A stretch of 7,447 nt of DNA from Arthrobacter sp. (GTDB taxonomy: Bacteria > Actinomycetota > Actinomycetes > Actinomycetales > Micrococcaceae). Under the pieces are notes generated by a model that worked only from the letters and a program-made list of their open reading frames with translations, did not search any database and was not told where the DNA came from. The stretch spans positions 1 to 7,447 of the forward strand of contig JAODMS010000105.1 in the NCBI GenBank assembly GCA_025464925.1, read 5' to 3'. The position numbers were made by a program, and so were the translations under genes. The stretch's first letter is position 1. Each line of letters begins with the position of its first letter. This document shows, in pieces, positions 1 to 5,689 of this stretch.

Positions 1-6
1 GCAAAA

Positions 7-12
7 TATGGT
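7..12 (+). promoter_or_regulatory. Possible -10 element of the topA promoter
   Basis: The hexamer TATGGT fits the actinobacterial -10 pattern TANNNT and stands in an AT-richer start of the window. It would place the transcript start near base 18-20, leaving a leader of about 48 bases before the GTG start. The -35 region would lie outside the window and cannot be inspected. This is a pattern match only. Confidence 0.3.
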
Positions 13-58
13 GAACTAGGCGGGTATGGGCGCATCGGCCCGAGCAACCTTTTTCTGT

Positions 59-63
59 AGGAG
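59..63 (+). promoter_or_regulatory. Ribosome binding site that decides the topA start
   Basis: AGGAG lies 4 bases before the GTG at 68. The in-frame ATG at 26 has no comparable purine-rich site, and its 14 extra residues do not look like the usual start of this protein. The site therefore supports GTG 68 as the start. Confidence 0.7.
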
Positions 64-67
64 CACC

Positions 68-2812
68 GTGCCAAGCAAGGCCAAAACCGGCAAGAAACTC
101 GTGATCGTAGAGTCTCCCGCCAAGAGCAAGACCATCGCCAAGTACCTCGGCGAGGGTTTCATCGTTGAGGCCTCCATCGGTCACATCCGCGACCTGCCGC
201 AGCCCTCGGAGCTCCCCGCGGAACTGAAGAAAACGCCGCTGGGCAAGTTCGCCGTCGACATTGAAAACGACTTCAAGCCGTATTACGTGGTGTCCCCGGA
301 CAAGAAGAAAAAGGTCGCCGAACTCAAGGCCCAGCTCAAAGGTGCCGACGCTCTTTACCTCGCAACCGACGGGGACCGCGAGGGCGAGGCCATCGCGTGG
401 CACCTGCTGGAAGTGCTCAAGCCCAAGGTGCCTGTCTACCGCATGACCTTTGGTGAAATCACCAAGGAAGCCATCCACCGCGCCATGGACAACCTGCGCG
501 ATGTGGACACGGACCTGGTCGACGCGCAGGAAACCCGCCGCGTCCTGGACCGTCTCTACGGCTACGAGATTTCCCCCGTGCTGTGGCGCAAGGTGGCCCG
601 CGGGCTCTCCGCCGGCCGTGTGCAGTCCGTGGTGACCCGCATGGTCGTGGACCGTGAACGTGAGCGCATGGCTTTCAAGTCCGCCTCGTACTGGGACCTG
701 ACGGGCCAGTTCGGCGCCGATTCGGGCACCGGATCATTCAAAGCGAAGCTGGCGGCCGTTGACGGCGCCAAGGTCGCCAGCGGCCGTGACTTCAACGACA
801 ACGGCGAACTCACCTCGCGCAACTCGGTGCACCTCAACGAGGAACTCGCCACCTCCCTGGCGGCAGGGTTGCAGGATGCCGAGTTCCGTGTCCGCTCTGT
901 CGACACCAAGCCGTACACCCGGCGTCCGGCAGCGCCGTTCACCACCTCCACCCTGCAGCAGGAGGCCGGCCGCAAGCTGCGGTTCTCCTCGAAGAGCACC
1001 ATGCAGGTGGCCCAGCGGCTCTACGAAAACGGCTACATCACGTATATGCGTACGGACTCCTCCGCGCTGAGCAACGAGGCCGTCACGGCCGCCCGGCGCC
1101 AGGCGTCCGAGCTGTACGGCCCGGAGTACGTGCCCCAGTCTCCGAGGGTCTACAGCGGAAAGGCAGCCAACGCCCAGGAAGCCCATGAGGCCATCCGCCC
1201 CGCCGGTGATTCCTTCCGTACCCCGGCCCAGGTGGCCAAGCAGCTCAGCGGGGACGAATTCCGGCTCTACGAACTCATCTGGAAGCGCACCGTCGCCTCG
1301 CAGATGGCCGATGCCAAGGGTTCCACCGCGACCATCCGCCTCGGCGCTGAAACGGTAGACGGGGCGGGCGACCGTCGTGACGCCGAGTTCTCGGCCTCCG
1401 GCACGGTCATCACCTTCCCGGGCTTCCTGGCCGCCTATGAAGAAGGCAAGGACGAAAGCCGCGGAGATGACGAGTCCGAGGAAGCACGCCGGCTCCCGAA
1501 CGTGGCCAAGGGCGATGCCCTGACCGCCTCGGAGATCGTCGCCGTCGGGCACGAGACGTCCCCGCCGCCGCGCTTTACCGAAGCCTCGCTCACCGCCGAG
1601 CTGGAGAAGAAGGGCATCGGACGCCCGTCCACGTACGCCTCGACGATCTCCACCATCCAGGACCGCGGCTACGTCCGAAAACAGGGCTCCGCGCTTGTCC
1701 CGAGCTGGATCGCGTTCTCCGTGATCCGGCTCCTCGAGCAGCACTTCAAAGACTATGTGGACTACGAGTTCACCGCCGACATGGAAGCCGACCTGGACAA
1801 GATCGCCAACGGCCAGGCGGTAGGCGCGACCTGGCTGAAGCACTTCTACTTCGGGCAAGACTCCGAGCCGGGCCTGCTGAGCATCGTGAACAACCTCGGT
1901 GAAATCGACGCCCGCGAGATCAACTCCGTGCCCATCGCGGAGGGCATCACGCTGCGCGTCGGCAAGTTCGGCCCGTATCTGGAGAGCTCCGTCGCCGTGG
2001 TGGATCCGGAGACCGGTGAGGTGGTTGAATCCGCCCGCGCCAACGTTCCCGAGGACCTGGCACCGGACGAGCTCACGGCCGCGAAGGCGATCGAGCTGAT
2101 GGAGACCGCGGCCCCGGAAGAGCGCGTGCTCGGCACGGACCCGCACACCGGGCACTCCGTGGTGGCCAAGAACGGCCGTTACGGCGCCTACGTCACGGAG
2201 ATCATCCCCGAGCCCACGGCCGAGCAACTGGCCAACGCCCCGGTGGAGTATTACAAGAACGGCAAGCCCAAGCCGCCGAAAAAGCCGGTCAAGGCCAAGC
2301 CGCGCACCGGGTCCCTGTTCGCCTCGATGGGCGTCGACACCGTCACCCTGGACGAGGCCCTGCAACTCATGAGCCTGCCCCGGGTCCTCGGCCAGGACGC
2401 CGACGGCAACCCGATCACGGTCCAGAACGGCCGGTTCGGCCCGTACCTGAAGAAGGGCACGGACTCCCGGTCCATCGGCTCGGAAGAGGAAATCTTCACC
2501 ATCACGCTGGAACAGGCGCTGGAGATCTATTCCCAGCCCAAGCAGCGCGGTGCCCGCGCCGCGGTTCCCCCGCTCGCCGAGTTCGGTCCGGACCCGATCT
2601 CGGAGAAGAACATCGTGGTGAAGGAAGGCCGCTTCGGCCCGTACATCACCGACGGCGTCACCAATATCACCGTGCCGCGCACCACCGCGTTGGAGGAACT
2701 GACACGCGAACGCGCCGTCGAACTCCTTGCGGAGAAACGCGCCAAGGGCCCGGTCAAGCGCACGACGACGGCACGCAAGGCCCCGGCACGCAAGGCCGCC
2801 GCCAAGAAGTAG
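68..2812 (+). CDS. topA: DNA topoisomerase I (type IA), actinobacterial form
   Basis: A 914-residue type IA topoisomerase that relaxes negatively supercoiled DNA by Mg2+-dependent single-strand cutting and strand passage. The Toprim domain opens with VIVESPAK (Glu15), and its acidic cluster DGDREGE supplies Asp101, Asp103 and Glu105. SAGRVQS (181-187) is the conserved DNA-binding stretch of the core. The catalytic tyrosine is Tyr326 in ITYMRTDS, and IGRPSTYA begins at residue 517. No Cys4 zinc fingers are present. Instead there are four G-[KR]-[FY]-G-x-Y repeats at residues 632, 703, 788 and 854, then a Lys/Ala/Arg/Thr-rich tail, as in mycobacterial TopA; in that family the C-terminal repeats and basic tail help strand passage and processivity. 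An acidic linker lies near residues 460-475. Start GTG 68 is chosen for AGGAG upstream and the family-typical PSKAKTGKKLVIVES opening; ATG 26 (928 residues) is the alternative. Confidence 0.97.
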   Translation: MPSKAKTGKKLVIVESPAKSKTIAKYLGEGFIVEASIGHIRDLPQPSELPAELKKTPLGKFAVDIENDFKPYYVVSPDKKKKVAELKAQLKGADALYLATDGDREGEAIAWHLLEVLKPKVPVYRMTFGEITKEAIHRAMDNLRDVDTDLVDAQETRRVLDRLYGYEISPVLWRKVARGLSAGRVQSVVTRMVVDRERERMAFKSASYWDLTGQFGADSGTGSFKAKLAAVDGAKVASGRDFNDNGELTSRNSVHLNEELATSLAAGLQDAEFRVRSVDTKPYTRRPAAPFTTSTLQQEAGRKLRFSSKSTMQVAQRLYENGYITYMRTDSSALSNEAVTAARRQASELYGPEYVPQSPRVYSGKAANAQEAHEAIRPAGDSFRTPAQVAKQLSGDEFRLYELIWKRTVASQMADAKGSTATIRLGAETVDGAGDRRDAEFSASGTVITFPGFLAAYEEGKDESRGDDESEEARRLPNVAKGDALTASEIVAVGHETSPPPRFTEASLTAELEKKGIGRPSTYASTISTIQDRGYVRKQGSALVPSWIAFSVIRLLEQHFKDYVDYEFTADMEADLDKIANGQAVGATWLKHFYFGQDSEPGLLSIVNNLGEIDAREINSVPIAEGITLRVGKFGPYLESSVAVVDPETGEVVESARANVPEDLAPDELTAAKAIELMETAAPEERVLGTDPHTGHSVVAKNGRYGAYVTEIIPEPTAEQLANAPVEYYKNGKPKPPKKPVKAKPRTGSLFASMGVDTVTLDEALQLMSLPRVLGQDADGNPITVQNGRFGPYLKKGTDSRSIGSEEEIFTITLEQALEIYSQPKQRGARAAVPPLAEFGPDPISEKNIVVKEGRFGPYITDGVTNITVPRTTALEELTRERAVELLAEKRAKGPVKRTTTARKAPARKAAAKK

Positions 2813-2855
2813 CTCTGCGACGCAGGTCCACCACGCTCGAAGTCGCCGGAAACGG

Positions 2856-2903
2856 GCGGTTTCGCCGGAAGTTTCGGCGAAACCGCAGCCGTCCGGTGTT
2901 TTT
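2856..2903 (+). terminator. Stem-loop after topA, probable terminator
   Basis: GCGGTTTCGCCG (2856-2867) and CGGCGAAACCGC (2875-2886) form a perfect 12-bp stem with a 7-base loop, 44 bases past the topA stop. There is no U-run directly after the stem; a run of five T occurs at 2899-2903. This suits the imperfect intrinsic terminators common in high-GC actinobacteria, but a factor-dependent end or RNA-stability role is also possible. The 9-mer TCGCCGGAA occurs at 2843-2851 and again at 2862-2870 inside the stem. Confidence 0.65.
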
Positions 2904-2942
2904 CGCGTTGCGGACGCGGCCGGGACGTGATCGAGTAGGAAC

Positions 2943-3413
2943 ATGACTGAACAGCCCGCTCCCAAGGACCCGCAGCCGCTGAACGACCTCGAAGAGAAGC
3001 TCGCCCAGGGTGAACAGCCGGACGCCAACCCGGTGGACGTCATTCTGGCCTTCCTCAACAACGAGGTCTACATAGTCAGCGCCGATTCCCTCGAAGGGGC
3101 CGACTCCCAGGTCGAGCCGCTCGTGCTCGGAAACTCCTCCGGACAGCCCGTCCTGGCCGTGTTCTCGCATCCGAGCCGCGTCGCCGAGCAGTACCTGGAG
3201 GCCGCTCCCAACGTGCTGGGCACCCAGGGCGCCGCGATCATCGGCAACCTCGGAAATGACCTGGGCATGGTCATCAACCCCGGCGCCGCCTTCGGCTTCG
3301 AAATCGACCCGGAGGGCGTCGCCAACATCCGGCGCGACTTCAAGCCCGCCGAAGAGTCGGACGGCGAGCCGACCGACAACCCCACCGACGAACCGGGGAA
3401 CGCGCGCGCGTAG
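2943..3413 (+). CDS. Small SseB-like (SseB N-terminal domain) protein, function unknown
   Basis: This encodes 156 residues without signal peptide or membrane segment, so it is probably cytosolic. Residues about 12-135 resemble the SseB N-terminal domain family (the name comes from a Salmonella secretion protein, but most members are small bacterial proteins of unknown role). Visible pointers are the LEEKLA helix, the strand around NNEVYIVSA (39-47), VLAVFSHPSRVAEQY (70-84), and VINPGAAFGFEIDPEGV (110-126), where the NPG turn followed by a PE helix start is typical. The last ~20 residues are acidic and low in complexity, with PTDNPTDEP, and are probably disordered. ATG 2943 is the first start after an in-frame TGA at 2928. 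AGGA at 2937-2940 leaves only 2 bases before it, unusually tight. The gene sits alone between topA and ppx, so context gives no function. Confidence 0.85.
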   Translation: MTEQPAPKDPQPLNDLEEKLAQGEQPDANPVDVILAFLNNEVYIVSADSLEGADSQVEPLVLGNSSGQPVLAVFSHPSRVAEQYLEAAPNVLGTQGAAIIGNLGNDLGMVINPGAAFGFEIDPEGVANIRRDFKPAEESDGEPTDNPTDEPGNARA

Positions 3414-3478
3414 CCGGGCGGCAGGACGGTCGCCCGGCCTGACGCCAGGGCCTGCCAGCGCGGGCCCGTCAGCCGGGC
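3413..3478 (+). terminator. Two competing hairpins after the SseB-like gene
   Basis: GCCGGGCG (3413-3420, sharing the last base of the TAG stop) pairs perfectly with CGCCCGGC (3431-3438) around a 10-base loop. The same right arm can instead pair downstream: GCCCGG (3432-3437) with CCGGGC (3473-3478), then after one bulged C, CTGACG (3439-3444) with CGTCAG (3467-3472). That gives 12 bp around a 22-base loop. The two structures exclude each other. No U-run follows either. A terminator for the preceding gene is the simplest reading. Confidence 0.5.
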
Positions 3479-3502
3479 CGCCGTTCCAGTTAGGTCAGCG
3501 GC

Positions 3503-3516
3503 TTCCCCGCGGGGAA
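3503..3516. promoter_or_regulatory. Perfect 14-bp palindrome over the probable ppx promoter
   Basis: TTCCCCGCGGGGAA is a perfect palindrome whose last two bases overlap the likely -10 hexamer at 3515-3520. A dimeric regulator bound here would block RNA polymerase, so it could be an operator. No known regulator is recognised by this sequence, and G/C palindromes arise easily in such DNA. Confidence 0.3.
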
Positions 3517-3520
3517 TAAT
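3515..3520 (+). promoter_or_regulatory. Probable -10 element giving a leaderless ppx mRNA
   Basis: AATAAT matches the TATAAT consensus in 5 of 6 positions and lies exactly 6 bases before the ATG at 3527. Transcription would then start at or next to the A of the start codon. No good Shine-Dalgarno sequence is present (GGGGAA at 3511-3516 is about 10 bases away), which agrees with a leaderless mRNA. The -35 region is weak (AGGTCA at 17-bp spacing). Confidence 0.5.
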
Positions 3521-3526
3521 GGCAGC

Positions 3527-4525
3527 ATGCGTCTAGGCGTCCTCGACATCGGTTCCAACACCGTCCACCTCCTGCTGGTGGACGCCCATCCCGGGGCCCG
3601 ACCGGTCCCCTTCGCCTCACACAAGCGCCCGTTGTCCCTCGTGCAGTTCCTCGACGGGGACGGCAACATCAACGACGCCGGCCAGCATGAACTGATCGAA
3701 TTCGTGCTCGAGGCGTGGGAATTCGCCGCCAGGCACAAGGCGGATGACCTCCTGGCTTTCTGTACCTCGGCCATCCGCGAGGCCACCAACGGGCCCGCCG
3801 TGCTGGCCCGGGTGAAGCACGAAACCACCGTCACGCTCCAGGAGCTCACCGGCAGCGAGGAGGCGTCGATGACCTTCTTCGCTGTCCGCCGCTGGTATGG
3901 GTGGGGCGCCGGGCCCATCCTGGATTTGGACATCGGCGGCGGGTCCTTCGAGATGGCCTTCGGCCAGGACGAGCTCCCCGAGCTCGCGATGTCCGTTCCG
4001 CTCGGGGCGAGCCGGGTGACCCGCGACTGGCTGCACGAGGATCCGCCCTCGGCCAAAAGTGTGAAGGAGCTCCGCCGCTACATCCGCGCGACGCTCAAGC
4101 CCGCCGTGCGCAGCTTCGACAAGCTGGGCAGGGCCAATCTCGTGGCGGGCACCTCCAAGACCTTCCGTTCGCTGGCCCGGATCGCCGGTGCAGCTCCCAG
4201 CGCCGTCGGCCCCTACGTCAAGCGGGAGCTGTTCGCCGCTGACCTCGGGCTGTGGGCGCAACGGATCTCGGCCATGCGGATCGAGGACAGGCTTCACCTC
4301 CCGGGTGTCTCGGAGGCCCGTGCACCCCAGCTGCTGGCCGGCGCGCTGGTGGCGGAGGCCGCCCTGGAGCTGTTCGAATTCCCGAGCATGGAGATCTGCC
4401 CCTGGGCGCTGCGCGAGGGGCTCATCCTTCGCCGCCTGGACCAGCTGGTCTTCGAAGGGCCGCTGGATCCTGCACCGCACATCGGGCTGCCCCAGTCCCC
4501 GGAGACGGAAGCGCTGGCGTCCTAA
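3527..4525 (+). CDS. ppx: Exopolyphosphatase / GppA-family phosphatase (short actinobacterial type)
   Basis: A 332-residue member of the Ppx/GppA branch of the actin-like ATPase fold. Family members release phosphate from the ends of polyphosphate chains or hydrolyse pppGpp. Visible motifs in order are the first phosphate loop DIGSNTVHLLLV (7-18), TSAIREATN (80-88), the SGxEEA-like segment GSEEA (109-113) carrying the likely catalytic glutamate (Glu111 or Glu112), the second phosphate loop LDIGGGSFEM (134-143), and a late glycine-containing segment AGTSKTFRSLARIAG. The length fits actinobacterial Ppx1 (M. tuberculosis Rv0496 is about 330 residues) and lacks the C-terminal HD-like domains of E. 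coli PPX (about 513). The substrate preference, polyphosphate or (p)ppGpp, cannot be read from sequence. ATG 3527 puts the DIGSNT motif at the usual distance from the N-terminus. No signal peptide, so cytosolic. Confidence 0.93.
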   Translation: MRLGVLDIGSNTVHLLLVDAHPGARPVPFASHKRPLSLVQFLDGDGNINDAGQHELIEFVLEAWEFAARHKADDLLAFCTSAIREATNGPAVLARVKHETTVTLQELTGSEEASMTFFAVRRWYGWGAGPILDLDIGGGSFEMAFGQDELPELAMSVPLGASRVTRDWLHEDPPSAKSVKELRRYIRATLKPAVRSFDKLGRANLVAGTSKTFRSLARIAGAAPSAVGPYVKRELFAADLGLWAQRISAMRIEDRLHLPGVSEARAPQLLAGALVAEAALELFEFPSMEICPWALREGLILRRLDQLVFEGPLDPAPHIGLPQSPETEALAS

Positions 4526-4540
4526 GCAGCGCAAGCCCGG

Positions 4541-4709
4541 GTGGACACCGCGGACGGGCCGGCGCTCGGGAACAGGCTGCGCCACGTCCACTTAACGGCG
4601 AAGGCACCGGCGGTCCGCGGCGGGAAAATGGGGGAAACCCGCTGCAAAACACCGGTGCCGGGCAGACATCCGCATGCCTGCCGTATCACTCGCACCCTCA
4701 ATGAGGTGC
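4541..4709 (+). other. Hairpin-rich gap between ppx and proC
   Basis: Four consecutive foldable units occur here. (1) GTGGAC 4541-4546 with GTCCAC 4586-4591, enclosing GGCGC 4561-4565 with GCGCC 4579-4583. (2) GGCACCGG 4603-4610 with CCGGTGCC 4652-4659, enclosing GCGGCGGG 4617-4624 with CCCGCTGC 4638-4645 (one G-U pair), with a 13-base G/A-rich loop and a 6x6 internal loop. (3) GGCAG 4661-4665 with CTGCC 4678-4682. (4) GCAC 4692-4695 plus CTC 4697-4699 with GAG 4703-4705 plus GTGC 4706-4709 (one bulge). Unit 2 is the strongest. The region may be the ppx 3' end and terminator, or an uncharacterised structured RNA. No known riboswitch is recognised, and chance pairing is common in GC-rich DNA. 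Confidence 0.4.
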
Positions 4710-4729
4710 CTTCCACGCTAGCCGCCGAA

Positions 4730-4741
4730 TTTGTGAACAAA
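4730..4741. promoter_or_regulatory. Interrupted palindrome TTTGT-GA-ACAAA upstream of proC
   Basis: TTTGT and ACAAA flank a 2-base centre, in an AT-richer patch about 55 bases before the proC start. It is flanked by two GCTAGC palindromes (4717-4722 and 4759-4764), 42 bp apart. The placement suits an operator or activator site for proC. TTGTGA at 4731-4736 could also serve as a -35 element, but no convincing -10 stands at the right distance. It resembles a Rex half-site, but the second half is missing. Confidence 0.3.
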
Positions 4742-4784
4742 CTGCGCTGAAGATGTGAGCTAGCTGGGAATCGGGGCGGACTGC

Positions 4785-4790
4785 GAGAAT
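4785..4790 (+). promoter_or_regulatory. Possible -10 element giving a leaderless proC mRNA
   Basis: GAGAAT matches TATAAT in 4 of 6 positions and stands exactly 6 bases before the ATG at 4797, the same geometry as at ppx. The only Shine-Dalgarno-like bases (GAAGG, 4791-4795) are 1 base from the ATG, too close to work well. No clear -35 is seen. Tentative. Confidence 0.3.
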
Positions 4791-4796
4791 GAAGGC

Positions 4797-5630
4797 ATGA
4801 GCAACCGAATCGCATTCCTGGGCTGTGGGTCGATGAACGAGGCAATCCTCGGCGGCCTGATCGAGGGCGGCACCGACCCCGCCGATATTGTCGCCACCGT
4901 CCGTCGTGCCGAACGTGCAGCCGAGCTGGCCGCAAGGCATCACGGCATCACGGCCATCGCCGGCGAGGAAGAGCCGGAAAACAACAAGGAGGCAGCAACC
5001 CGCGCCGACATCGTGATCCTGGGCGTCAAACCGGTGGGCATTGCGGACCTGGCACGGGAGGTCAGCGGATCGCTCTCGCCGGACGCGATCGTCATCAGCG
5101 TTGCCGCCGCCGTGTCCATCCAGCAGTTGGAGGCGGCGCTTCCGGCGGGCCAGCCCGTGATTCGCACCATGCCCAACACTCCGGCAAGACTTGGCCGCGG
5201 CGTCGTCTCCGTTTCGCCGGGCACCAGCTGCTCCGCAGAACAGCTGCAGCAGGCAAAGGACCTCCTGTCCGCCGTCGGCATCGTCGTCGAGGTCCCCGAA
5301 GAGCAGGTGGACGCCCTGTCCGCGATCAGCGGCTCCGGCCCGGCGTACGCCTTTTACCTGGCTGAAGCGATGGCTGCCGCCGGCGTCGAACTGGGCCTGG
5401 ATCCGGAGCTGTCGCTGCTGCTGGCACGCGAAACCGTCGCAGGGGCTGGCCTCATGCTGACGGAGCCGGGCGCCCATCCCACGGTGCTGCGCATAGCGGT
5501 CACGAGCCCGAACGGAACCACCGAACGCGCCATCGCCACTTTCGACGAGCGCGGCTTCCCGGCAATCATCGCCGACGGTGCCCGGGCTGCCGCTGCCCGT
5601 GCGGCGGAGATCACCAGGCAGCTCGCCTGA
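4797..5630 (+). CDS. proC: Pyrroline-5-carboxylate reductase
   Basis: A 277-residue enzyme for the last step of proline synthesis: NAD(P)H-dependent reduction of 1-pyrroline-5-carboxylate to L-proline in the cytosol. The N-terminal Rossmann fold shows FLGCGSMNEAI (7-17), followed by ADIVILGVKP near residues 69-78. RTMPNTPA (123-130) is the conserved substrate-side signature. The C-terminal dimerisation domain carries SGSGPAY (178-184) and VTSPNGTT (235-242). The last motif is usually SPGGTT, so Asn239 replaces the first glycine; the Thr residues remain. Length is normal for the family (about 270). ATG 4797 is the first start after an in-frame TAG at 4761. The gene runs from its own gap and converges on ktrA. 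All diagnostic motifs are present, so it should be active. Confidence 0.97.
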   Translation: MSNRIAFLGCGSMNEAILGGLIEGGTDPADIVATVRRAERAAELAARHHGITAIAGEEEPENNKEAATRADIVILGVKPVGIADLAREVSGSLSPDAIVISVAAAVSIQQLEAALPAGQPVIRTMPNTPARLGRGVVSVSPGTSCSAEQLQQAKDLLSAVGIVVEVPEEQVDALSAISGSGPAYAFYLAEAMAAAGVELGLDPELSLLLARETVAGAGLMLTEPGAHPTVLRIAVTSPNGTTERAIATFDERGFPAIIADGARAAAARAAEITRQLA

Positions 5631-5635
5631 CCTCC

Positions 5636-5658
5636 AGGCCGGACGGGCTGCCGGGCCT
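5636..5658. terminator. Candidate bidirectional terminator between proC and ktrA
   Basis: AGGCC (5636-5640) pairs with GGCCT (5654-5658). The stem extends by GG (5641-5642) with CC (5651-5652) across one bulged G, leaving an 8-base loop. It starts 5 bases after the proC stop and lies 32 bases beyond the ktrA stop on the opposite strand, where a shared terminator is expected. No T-run is present on either side. Confidence 0.4.
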
Positions 5659-5662
5659 CCGC

Positions 5663-5688
5663 GGTGCGGTCCCGCCGTCGGGTGCGGT
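5663..5688. repeat. Short direct repeat GGTGCGGT in the proC-ktrA gap
   Basis: The 8-mer GGTGCGGT occurs at 5663-5670 and 5681-5688, just beyond the ktrA stop codon. No function is apparent and chance is a reasonable explanation in this composition. Confidence 0.3.
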
Positions 5689-5689
5689 G

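Noticed and set aside
26..67. ATG 26 as the topA start
   Set aside because: The 14 added residues do not resemble the family N-terminus and no Shine-Dalgarno precedes it, whereas GTG 68 has AGGAG and the expected protein start.
734..3061. A 775-codon open frame on the - strand, opposite most of topA and running past its end
   Set aside because: It mirrors the high-GC third-position pattern of topA, is rich in Gly, Arg, Leu and Ala with no recognisable domain, and crosses the terminator and the start of the next gene. It is a shadow frame.
2943..3413. A type III secretion system component, suggested by the SseB name
   Set aside because: The SseB N-terminal domain is widespread in bacteria without such systems, and no secretion gene is nearby.
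3617..4591. A 324-codon open frame on the - strand over ppx
   Set aside because: Complementary to a well-supported gene, with low-complexity composition and no family motif.
4541..4750. Small + strand open frame filling the ppx-proC gap (GTG 4541, or ATG 4628 for about 40 residues)
   Set aside because: Neither start has a good ribosome binding site; the frame uses rare A/T-ending codons (AGA, CTA, ACA), overlaps the hairpins and palindrome, and shows no recognisable motif. Ribosome profiling could reopen the question.
4730..4750. Rex (redox repressor) operator
   Set aside because: Only a TTGTGAAC half-site is present; the required inverted TTCACAA half does not follow.
4766..4790. Cobalamin-type riboswitch fragment before proC, suggested by GGGAATCGGGGCGG
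   Set aside because: The other conserved boxes and helices of that class are absent, and the segment is too short.
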